A stretch of DNA of 64,000 bases from Armatimonas rosea (GTDB lineage: Bacteria > Armatimonadota > Armatimonadia > Armatimonadales > Armatimonadaceae), in the NCBI RefSeq assembly GCF_014202505.1, contig NZ_JACHGW010000002.1:434001-498000 (forward strand), read 5' to 3'. A program made the position numbers and the translations under genes. How positions within the stretch are numbered: the first letter of the stretch is position 1; each line of letters starts with the position of its first letter. Positions 50,722 to 57,943 of the stretch are shown one piece after another. Under the pieces are notes generated by a model that had not been told where the DNA came from, ran no database searches, and worked only from the letters and a program-made list of their open reading frames with translations.

Positions 50722-53241
50722 ATGCTCAATATCATCGCACTTCTGGCGCTCTCTGGCCCAGCCACCTCTGGCGGGGTCTACACCGATGGGACCGGGGAGA
50801 AGCATCCCTGGCGGGTCTCCGAGAACCACACGCTTCTCTGGGACGGCAAGCCCTTTGTTCCTGTCGGCGGGCTGTTCCAGGTGCGCTCGTGGGCTCCCGG
50901 AGCGACCGAGGCCGACTTCGCCGACGATGTCGCGGCGCTGCGGCGCCTCAAGGCCGCGGGAATCACCGATATCTACCTCCAGCCCCTCAAGGGGGGAATC
51001 ACCCTGATCAAGCCCGCCGCGATCCAGCGGGTGATCGATGCCGCGGAGACCGAGGGCTTCACCTATGGCCTCTCCCTGGCCGATGGCCCCCGGACACCGC
51101 TGATTGGCTACCAGATCCTGCCGGGGCGCTACCTCCAGGACGCGCCCGCCCGCGGGGGGCTGGTGCGCTTCCCGATCAAGGGGCTCAAGGAGGCGCTCTG
51201 GTTCCTCGCCGACCCCGGGACCCGGCAGATCCTGGACTCAGGGCGCGCGGATGTGGTCGCCGAGGGGGCACGGGCATCGGTGCCCGGCAAGGAGGGGCGC
51301 AACCGCCTGGTCCTCTATCCCGAGCGGCTCTTTCTCCCCGGCATGAGCGATGTCGGGCTACCCAATGTCTGGGAGGGGTTTGATAAGTACCGCGATGAGC
51401 TGCTCACTCTCTTTGGTCAGGTGAAGCTGGGCAAGGGCTTTCGCTTCTTCTCCGATCCCTTGAGCCTCTCGCTCTCCCTGGCCGGCGAGGCGCGGCAGGT
51501 TGTTCCCTCCGGCACGGCGTTTCAGAGCGAGTGGGCGCTCTACCTCTCCCACCACTACGCGACTATCGCGAGCCTGGAGGAGAAGTGGGGCCTCACCGAG
51601 CGTGGCTCCCTCAAGGACTTCAACGATGCCGCGCTCCTCGTGCCGCTCTGGTGGGCCGAGAAGGGGCTGCCCCAGTTCTTCCATACCGGGAGCAAGTCCC
51701 TGTTCCCCGCCAAAGACGCCGCATCGAGCTTCTGGCAGGACCTAGAGAACTTCAAGACCGAGTCGCTCCGGGGCTACATGAACCAGCTCGCGATCGCCCT
51801 CAAGCGAGGGGTTGCGGAGGTGCCGGTGGTCTACCGCTCCCGTGGGTTCTCGCCGCTCTTTAGCCGGATCGACCCGCGTGCCGGCTTTGATGGGGTGGGG
51901 GTTGAGGCCTACGGTAAGGGAGTCGAGATGGTGGCCTATGCGGGGGCAGAGACCTACGCCCAGCTCACCGATGCCCCCCGTGCGCTCTGGCTGCCGGTGC
52001 TCTCGACCCAAGAGGCGCGGGTGCCCCAGACCACCCAGCCGGGCTTTGCGAGCAAGCGCCTGCTCTTCTCCGTGCTGGATGCCCTGCGCGAGACCGGCGC
52101 TCGGGGGTTCTACGTGGACGGTGCCCGGATGGCCGAGACCGCCCGCCTCCCCTACGACCTCTCCCAGCAGCCCGAGCAGCTCGGCTGGCTCGGGGACTAT
52201 GCGCGCCAGCTGAGCGTGATGGGGATCGCCTCCGCGGCTCCTCCCCGTGCCCGCGCGGTCTTCTACCCCCGCACGTATCGTCCGCTCCAGCCACGCCCCC
52301 TCCAAGACGGGAGCTGGTGGCTTCCCACCGACCGGGAGTACGCCCTCTACAACTTTGGAGCCGCCGGGCGTGCCTACAGCCTGAGCGAGCCGGAGGGCCC
52401 GGTCTTCTATCTCTGGAACCCCACCGAGACCCGGCAGATCAAGCTTAAGATTCCCAAGCAGGCCTCGCTGGCAGGCGCTCCGCCGCTTGCCTGGCTCCCC
52501 GCCGAGCGCGGTGTCCGCACCAAAGACACCCTGACCCTCACCATCGGCCCTGAGCCCGTGCGCCTCTATAACTTCCCGTCGCTGCCCCTTCCTCAGGAGG
52601 CCTTCCCGGAGCTCATGGCCCGCGCCGAGACCTTGGTCGCGGCACTCAACAAGCGCAAGCTCAACGAGGCCGCGCTCTTCACCATTGAGCTCCACAACCT
52701 CAAGCAGCGCTACAAGAGCAAGAGCGATATCACCACGACCGCCTACCAGTCGCTGGTCGAGCTTCAGGGCAAGGTCGACCGGATGAACCTGCTGCTGCGG
52801 CCCTACCTTTGGATTGAGGCGGAGGATATCACCGGCTACACCTTCGACATGATCGACGAGCGCGTGGGAGCGAGTGGCGGCCGGGTCCTGGTCAGTACGA
52901 GTCGCCCCACGGACGCTACCTTCCCCGCCGCGACATTCCCGATCTCGATCAATGCGGAGAACTCTCTGCGGCTCTATATCGCCGCCACACCGGGTGCGAA
53001 CTTTCGGGTCCTGCTCGATGGCCAGCCCTACGGCGGGACCGATGCGCCCGTCCCACGGCCTATCGGTGAGCCTTTTGCCGTCGGCACACTTGTCTGGTAC
53101 GATTGTGGTGCGGTTGTGATGCCACGTGGCGCACATCAATTGGAGATCCGTGCCGAGGGAGCTCTCTCTCTGGACGCCATGTTGCTGACGCCTCCAGGAT
53201 ACGTGCCTCGTGGTCCCATGCCGCCGCCCTTCCTGCCATAA
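50722..53241 (+). CDS. Large TIM-barrel glycoside-hydrolase-like protein
   Basis: An 839-residue protein starting one base after the ArgS-like stop, so cotranscribed. A short hydrophobic N-terminus (MLNIIALLALSGPATSG) may be a signal. The N-terminal part (LLWDGKPFVPVGGLFQVRSW... and DVAALRRLKAAGITDIYLQPL) resembles the opening strands of beta-galactosidase/GH42-like barrels; the middle has GFDGVGVEAYGKGVE and GFYVDGARMAETA. The C-terminal third is beta-rich with a carbohydrate-binding-module look (YLWIEAEDITGYTFDMIDERVGASGG). Catalytic acids cannot be assigned; no family number is proposed. Confidence 0.7.
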   Translation: MLNIIALLALSGPATSGGVYTDGTGEKHPWRVSENHTLLWDGKPFVPVGGLFQVRSWAPGATEADFADDVAALRRLKAAGITDIYLQPLKGGITLIKPAAIQRVIDAAETEGFTYGLSLADGPRTPLIGYQILPGRYLQDAPARGGLVRFPIKGLKEALWFLADPGTRQILDSGRADVVAEGARASVPGKEGRNRLVLYPERLFLPGMSDVGLPNVWEGFDKYRDELLTLFGQVKLGKGFRFFSDPLSLSLSLAGEARQVVPSGTAFQSEWALYLSHHYATIASLEEKWGLTERGSLKDFNDAALLVPLWWAEKGLPQFFHTGSKSLFPAKDAASSFWQDLENFKTESLRGYMNQLAIALKRGVAEVPVVYRSRGFSPLFSRIDPRAGFDGVGVEAYGKGVEMVAYAGAETYAQLTDAPRALWLPVLSTQEARVPQTTQPGFASKRLLFSVLDALRETGARGFYVDGARMAETARLPYDLSQQPEQLGWLGDYARQLSVMGIASAAPPRARAVFYPRTYRPLQPRPLQDGSWWLPTDREYALYNFGAAGRAYSLSEPEGPVFYLWNPTETRQIKLKIPKQASLAGAPPLAWLPAERGVRTKDTLTLTIGPEPVRLYNFPSLPLPQEAFPELMARAETLVAALNKRKLNEAALFTIELHNLKQRYKSKSDITTTAYQSLVELQGKVDRMNLLLRPYLWIEAEDITGYTFDMIDERVGASGGRVLVSTSRPTDATFPAATFPISINAENSLRLYIAATPGANFRVLLDGQPYGGTDAPVPRPIGEPFAVGTLVWYDCGAVVMPRGAHQLEIRAEGALSLDAMLLTPPGYVPRGPMPPPFLP

Positions 53242-53309
53242 GATGAAACTCTTTATCGGATGGTTTGTCTAAACGGGCACACCCTAACTCCCTGAAAAGG
53301 AAAGAAGCA

Positions 53310-53543
53310 ATGATCAACCTCAACCGGATCGTCCTGGCGACCCTTGCTCTCACGCTGGCGAGTAGCGCCTTCGCTCTGCCAAAGTACGCACAAAAAGAAA
53401 ATAAGAAGTGTGGCTTCTGTCATGTCAACGCAGCAGGCGCGGGTAAGCGCACTGCGGCGGGCGAGTGGTACAAGTCCCACGACCACAGCCTCAAGGGCTT
53501 CAAAGAGCCCGCTCCGACCAAGCCTGCTCCCAAGAAGAAGTAG
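53310..53543 (+). CDS. Small exported monoheme cytochrome c-like protein
   Basis: A 77-residue protein from ATG 53310, behind a GGAAAG site. Signal peptide NRIVLATLALTLASSAFA; the mature part carries one heme motif CGFCH (KKCGFCHVNAAGAG) and ends in a Lys/Pro-rich tail (PTKPAPKKK). The axial second ligand could be the His in SHDHSLKG. It starts an operon with a carrier-like protein and a porin, which suggests periplasmic electron transfer. The nine-residue spacing and the very short size are atypical of c-type cytochromes. Confidence 0.8.
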   Translation: MINLNRIVLATLALTLASSAFALPKYAQKENKKCGFCHVNAAGAGKRTAAGEWYKSHDHSLKGFKEPAPTKPAPKKK

Positions 53544-53551
53544 TAGGAGCT

Positions 53552-54232
53552 ATGCAGACACCGCAGAAACCTCCTCAGGCCTCTCCCGAGGTGCCCGCTA
53601 CCGATAAGATCAAGGATCTCTCGGTAGCGCTGCGGATTGTCCATGAAGAGACCAACTACGACGAGCTTAAAAAGATCGGGGGGGCTTTTGCCACCTCGTA
53701 TCGTGTCCCGACCTACGAGATAACCTACAAGTGGCCGGGCAAGCTCCGTGTCGAAGGAAAAGCAGGGCCGCTCTCGGCCCTGCTGATCTATGTCGGCGAT
53801 ACCAAGCTGTTTCGCGTGGGGCTGATCAAAAAGACACAGGATGTCCACGGCAACCCTGGCCAGAAACAGAGCTTGATGGACGTGGGGATCTTCTCCAAGG
53901 ACTGGCTCAGCACCGACTACCAGGCAGTCTTTCAAAAGCGCGAGGGGCCACTGCTGGTCTACAAGCTCGTGCAGCGCAACACGGATAACAAGAGCTACGA
54001 GCTCGCCTGGGTGAACCCCAAGACCTTTATCACCGAGAAGCGCCAGAGCCACAACACCGAGGGAGAGCTCCAAAAAGAGATTCGCTACCTCAAGCCCCGT
54101 GAGCTCCGCCCAGGGATCTTCTTGCCCTCGCGTGTGGAGATCTACAACCAGTTTGGCAAGCTCGGGGCGGTGCAGACGGTCGAAGAGGTGCGGGTCAATA
54201 CAGGGATTGCGGAGAGCGTGTTCCAGCTATGA
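53552..54232 (+). CDS. Outer-membrane lipoprotein-sorting (LolA-like) protein
   Basis: A 226-residue protein starting eight bases after the cytochrome gene with an AGGAGC site. No signal peptide is obvious at the chosen ATG. The beta-strand series YEITYKWPGKLRVEGKAGPLSALLIYVGDTKLFRVG, then DYQAVFQKREGPLLVYKLVQRN and SYELAWVNPKTFITEKRQSHNTEG is reminiscent of LolA/LppX-like lipid-binding halves of beta barrels. It overlaps the porin gene by ATGA (54229-54232). Function inferred from fold resemblance only. Confidence 0.6.
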   Translation: MQTPQKPPQASPEVPATDKIKDLSVALRIVHEETNYDELKKIGGAFATSYRVPTYEITYKWPGKLRVEGKAGPLSALLIYVGDTKLFRVGLIKKTQDVHGNPGQKQSLMDVGIFSKDWLSTDYQAVFQKREGPLLVYKLVQRNTDNKSYELAWVNPKTFITEKRQSHNTEGELQKEIRYLKPRELRPGIFLPSRVEIYNQFGKLGAVQTVEEVRVNTGIAESVFQL

Positions 54233-55395
54233 GGGGCTTGCTGGGCCTTTCGTGTGTCGTCCTGGCACTGCCTGCAGGGGCACAGCCGCAGCAGTCTACC
54301 GAGCGCCCTGATTTTTTTGCGATCTATCCCCCCGCCCCCCGTGGAACCTTCCAGCCCACTCGGCCCCCTGCCTCGACCGCCTCGCGTGACCCCGATCTGA
54401 TTGGCCCCAAGCCTTTCTACCGGGACCCCGCGACCTGGCTCTTTGGCGGTGCCCTGGACTGGCGCTACCGCAATGGAAGCAACGATACCCGGGGCGGCTA
54501 TATCGCGTCGGGGCGCTACACCCTCGACTACATCCGGGCCAACCCCAAGGACGGTGACGAGCGCGGGGGGGTGCGGCTTCAGGTGGTGAGTGAGTCCGAG
54601 GGACCACGGGGTACCGCCCTAAACCGGCTCCATGCGTCAGAGGCCTATGTCTTCTACCGGTTCCTACTGCCCGGTGTCGATGCCACTGTCCGCGCCGGGC
54701 AGTTTGTGATTCCCTTTGGCCTCGCCGCGGTCTACGACACGCCCTTGCAGCCGATCCAGCCGCTCTATGAAAAGTCTTTGGGCCTCCGGATCGACACGGG
54801 GGCGATGCTCGAAGGGCGCTACGGCCCCTACCGCTACTATGTGGCCGCGACAACCGGCTCGGGGCCGAACCGCTCGGACTTCGATGGCAATAAAGTGGTG
54901 ATGATGCGCCTGGAGAGCACGTTTCGCACCCAGGCCGAGAGCGGTCGTCTCCAGCTAGGAGGCTCCTTGCTCACCGGGCGTGGCCCCGTGACTACTTTTG
55001 ACACCCAGCTTCCGGCATCGGGGATCTCCAGCGCCCGGGACTTTATCGACAAGACCCGCATGGCCGCCGATGCGATCTACCGCCTAGAGAAGCTCGAAGC
55101 ACGCGGCGAGGTTGTCTTTGGTGCCGATGGCCAGAACCCGGTCTGGGGCTACTTTGGCGAGGCGAACCTGGCAGTCGCCCGAAAGACCACGGCGGTGGGG
55201 ATGCTCAAGAGCTGGAAGTTTGGCGACAAGCCCCAGTCTGCCACCGCGGTGGGCCTGGGAGCCAACTACGCGCTCACCAAAGGCCTCACGGTCCGTGCCC
55301 TCTACGAGTACGAGCGTGATGTCCCCAGCAAGACCGCCGGGGGCAAGCCGACCATCGAGCAGCGTTTTACCCTCCAGACCCGCCTGAACTTCTAG
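54229..55395 (+). CDS. Porin (phosphate-selective porin-like outer-membrane beta-barrel)
   Basis: A 388-residue barrel with signal peptide RGLLGLSCVVLALPAGAQ. Alternating amphipathic strands run to a C-terminal FTLQTRLNF with terminal Phe, as in outer-membrane barrels recognised by BamA. Blocks such as YVFYRFLLPGVDATVRAGQFVIPFGLAAVYDTPLQP and LGLRIDTGAMLEGRYGPYRYYVAAT match OprO/OprP-type porins. Together with the cytochrome and LolA-like genes it could form an electron conduit or a nutrient channel. Ends seven bases before the convergent FGE-like gene. Confidence 0.85.
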   Translation: MRGLLGLSCVVLALPAGAQPQQSTERPDFFAIYPPAPRGTFQPTRPPASTASRDPDLIGPKPFYRDPATWLFGGALDWRYRNGSNDTRGGYIASGRYTLDYIRANPKDGDERGGVRLQVVSESEGPRGTALNRLHASEAYVFYRFLLPGVDATVRAGQFVIPFGLAAVYDTPLQPIQPLYEKSLGLRIDTGAMLEGRYGPYRYYVAATTGSGPNRSDFDGNKVVMMRLESTFRTQAESGRLQLGGSLLTGRGPVTTFDTQLPASGISSARDFIDKTRMAADAIYRLEKLEARGEVVFGADGQNPVWGYFGEANLAVARKTTAVGMLKSWKFGDKPQSATAVGLGANYALTKGLTVRALYEYERDVPSKTAGGKPTIEQRFTLQTRLNF

Positions 55396-55402
55396 CCGCT
55401 CC

Positions 55403-56950
55403 CTACTCCCGCACAAGGCGAAAGCCGACATAGGGGCTCTTGAAGCCAGGGAGGTTGCCGCCGCGCTGCCCGACACGCTGCTTGGCGGGATCGAGGGCGA
55501 AGCAGCCCCCGCGGAGCACCCGCTCTGTGGCGCTGGGATCGCGCGCGAGCGGGTCGGTGAGGGGGCCGGTGGCGTAGAAGTTTTGGACATAGCTGTCCTC
55601 GCACCACTCCCAGACATTCCCACAGACATCAAAGAGCCCCCAGACATTGGCGGCTTTCTTTCCCACGGGATGCGTTCTCTGCCCCGCATTGGCAAAGACC
55701 CACGCGAGCTGCGGGAGAGTCTCTAGAGTCGCCTCGCCGGTCTTGGTGGCGGGGAAGAGCCCCGTGCTGCCCGCACGCGCGGCGTACTCCCACTCCGCCT
55801 CGGTGGGGAGGCGGAAGCGGGCACCGCCGCTGCGCTTGCTGAGCCACTGGCAGTAGGCCCTTGCCTCGTCCCAGCTCACGGAGTCCACGGGAAGGGTCTC
55901 GCCCTTAAACGCCGACGGATTGGCGCGAAACTTCCTCCACTGGCCCTGGGTTACCTCGGTCTCGGAGATAAAGAAGGGCTTGCTGATGCGGATCGGACGG
56001 GCGGGCTGCTCCTCTTGCGCGAGCCGTGTCCAGAGCCCCGCTTTCTGCAAGAGTGCCTTCTGCGGCTCGGTCAGGCCACGGGTAAAAGTCCCCGCCGGAA
56101 TCTTCACAAACCAGATCCCCCCAAAGCGTGCTCGCCCAAAGTCGGGGATGCGTGCCGGGTCGTCGTCGGCGGCATCCAGCACGAGTCCCGGCGGCGGTGG
56201 GCTCGGTGTCCCCTCCACCAGGGTCACGTTGCTGATCCAGAGCACGGGGTTCTCGGGCGTGGTCTTGGCGATCGAGAAAAGCAGGAGGTTCTTCTCGGGG
56301 TCGGGGCTGCTGGCGGTGAACTGGATCGCAAAGGGCCGGTCCTCCGTCGTCAGCTTGAAGCTCTCCTCGAGCCCGATATTGCGCACGACTCCTTGGCTAT
56401 CGGCGGTCGTGGTGGCGGTGAGGGGAAGCACATACGGCTGGCTCGCCCGAGCGGTGAACCAGAGCGTGTAGGTCTGGCCGTCTTTGAGCCCTTCGAGTCG
56501 GTGGCTGAGCCGCGCGACCGTCCCCGGGCGACGGGCCAGGTACTCCAGGCGCATGGTCTCGCCTTCGTAGGTCACCGACGGCCCATCGCCCACTTTCTTG
56601 GGCGTTACCTCCCACCCCGAGCCCGTGCGGTCCCGCAGGTCCGAGAGCAGGCCGCGCTTGGCGTAGCCCTGTAGCGCGTGGGCAGGCAGGGCGGCGAGCA
56701 GGCAGATCCCGCCGATCAGAACGGCGGGCCATGCCTCCCCCTGGCGGGACAGCCCGCCGACCCCCTCCGGCTTCGCGAAGGGGGTATGGGCGGCACGCCC
56801 TTCGTAGCGCGTAGCGCTCTCCAGCCCCCCCGCTCTAACCGGGGGGGACTTAAAGCGAGAAGGTCTGGTAGTCGCTCTGGTCGGGGGGGCCGTCGGTGAG
56901 GTGAAGAACCCGTGCATCCAGGTCCATAACAGCGCTGGTAACCGTGACAT
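55403..56950 (-). CDS. FGE-sulfatase-type (SUMF1) domain protein with disturbed 5' end
   Basis: Up to 515 codons. Residues about 260-515 form an SUMF1/formylglycine-generating-type domain: GGIWFVKIPAGTFTRG, FFISETEVTQGQWRKF, LPVDSVSWDEARAYCQWLSKRSG, FRLPTEAEWEYAARAG, GLFDVCGNVWEWCEDSY and VLRGGCF. A beta-sandwich-like region precedes it (about 110-220). A signal-like stretch AVLIGGICLLAALPAHA begins near 56728, but no ATG, GTG or TTG lies in frame between it and 56917, and the intervening DNA is hairpin element E overlapping the upstream gene. An ATG at 56732 is in the wrong frame by one. A frameshift or element insertion is likely. Confidence 0.75.
   Translation of the reverse strand: MSRLPALLWTWMHGFFTSPTAPPTRATTRPSRFKSPPVRAGGLESATRYEGRAAHTPFAKPEGVGGLSRQGEAWPAVLIGGICLLAALPAHALQGYAKRGLLSDLRDRTGSGWEVTPKKVGDGPSVTYEGETMRLEYLARRPGTVARLSHRLEGLKDGQTYTLWFTARASQPYVLPLTATTTADSQGVVRNIGLEESFKLTTEDRPFAIQFTASSPDPEKNLLLFSIAKTTPENPVLWISNVTLVEGTPSPPPPGLVLDAADDDPARIPDFGRARFGGIWFVKIPAGTFTRGLTEPQKALLQKAGLWTRLAQEEQPARPIRISKPFFISETEVTQGQWRKFRANPSAFKGETLPVDSVSWDEARAYCQWLSKRSGGARFRLPTEAEWEYAARAGSTGLFPATKTGEATLETLPQLAWVFANAGQRTHPVGKKAANVWGLFDVCGNVWEWCEDSYVQNFYATGPLTDPLARDPSATERVLRGGCFALDPAKQRVGQRGGNLPGFKSPYVGFRLVRE
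56743..56847. repeat. Intergenic hairpin element, copy E, at the start of the FGE-like gene
   Basis: Hairpins: GGCGGG 56743-56748/56753-56758, ACCCCCT 56760-56766/56779-56785, and the right-hand hairpin CCCCCCCG 56825-56832/56840-56847 with the loop CTCTAAC. The block CTTCGTAGC ... GCTCTCCAG before the last hairpin matches copy A closely. It ends two bases before the C45 gene's stop and occupies the region where the FGE-like gene should start. Confidence 0.75.
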
Positions 56951-57938
56951 AGTGTTGCTCCGGGGGCTCTGCTAGGTTTCGGTGGCGGCAGAGGCCAAAG
57001 GGATCGTCCTGGGTATCGCGCAGCGCGGTCTGGATCGACTCAAGCGTGGTGGGCCGGGCGGCAAGGAGCAGCTCGGCGAGGCGGGCTTCGCGGCGGCGCG
57101 AGTAGATGCGGCGCGGGTTGGGCGGCTCAGCGACCCCCAGCTCCGCGGGATTGACAAAGTGGTTGGCGTGGGTCAGCACCCCCTCGACCGGCGCGAGAAA
57201 GCCCTCGGTGTCGGGGGCGGCCTCGATATCCAGCACAAAGCCGGGGGGCTGCGCGATCAGGAAGTTGGTCGAGCAGGCGCGTGGCTCGCCGGTGATGACC
57301 TTGACCGCATCGTTGAAGTCCCGCTGGCGCAGGATCTCGTAGAAGCGCACGTGGGCCGGGCGGGAGAAGCGCGACCAGTCGTCGTCGGTGGTGGTAATCC
57401 CATTGATCGCCAGCCCGACTCCTGCGGAGTTAAAGCCCACCTTCGCCCCGACAATCCCAGACTCCGTGAAGGCTAGGGTCTCAAGGCCATCGGGCTCATG
57501 AGTGTGCAGGACCGCGCCCTGGACCTCGGGAATCCAGTCCCAGTTCTGCCCGATAATCAGGTGCTTCTCGGTAGTCACCTCGGGGAGGAGCGCAAAGAGC
57601 GTGCAGCCATCGGCCTGGGCCTCGCGCGCCATCGCCATCTTCCCAAACTGGTAGTAGAGGATCTCGTAGCGGACATTCAGCGCGACAATATCCAGAAAGT
57701 CGAACCCACCGCCCTCCGCGACACCCTGCATCCCGGCGAAGTACTCCGGGCTCTGGCGCTCGATATGACCGGCGTACTGCGCCGCGATCTCGTGCACTTG
57801 CTCGCGCTCTAGGAGCGTCTCACGCAAGAAACGGTCAAAGTACACCGCGATATTGGCCGCGACCCGGTCTTTGAGCTGTGCGCCGTGCTGGCGGCCTTGC
57901 TCAAGCGGCGTGCCACGAAGGGTTACAAGAGGAAGCAT
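56850..57938 (-). CDS. C45-family autoproteolytic acyltransferase/hydrolase
   Basis: A 362-residue N-terminal-nucleophile protein of the peptidase C45 family (isopenicillin-N acyltransferase/acid ceramidase-like). Motifs: LRGTPLEQGRQHGAQLKDRV, ADGCTLFALLPEVTTEKHLIIGQNWDW with the nucleophile Cys exposed after G, and AKVGFNSAGVGLAINGI. Activation occurs by self-cleavage before the Cys. It probably hydrolyses amide bonds of N-acyl compounds. TACAAT ends seven bases before the ATG. It ends right beside hairpin element E. Confidence 0.9.
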   Translation of the reverse strand: MLPLVTLRGTPLEQGRQHGAQLKDRVAANIAVYFDRFLRETLLEREQVHEIAAQYAGHIERQSPEYFAGMQGVAEGGGFDFLDIVALNVRYEILYYQFGKMAMAREAQADGCTLFALLPEVTTEKHLIIGQNWDWIPEVQGAVLHTHEPDGLETLAFTESGIVGAKVGFNSAGVGLAINGITTTDDDWSRFSRPAHVRFYEILRQRDFNDAVKVITGEPRACSTNFLIAQPPGFVLDIEAAPDTEGFLAPVEGVLTHANHFVNPAELGVAEPPNPRRIYSRRREARLAELLLAARPTTLESIQTALRDTQDDPFGLCRHRNLAEPPEQHYVTVTSAVMDLDARVLHLTDGPPDQSDYQTFSL

Positions 57939-57943
57939 TGTCG

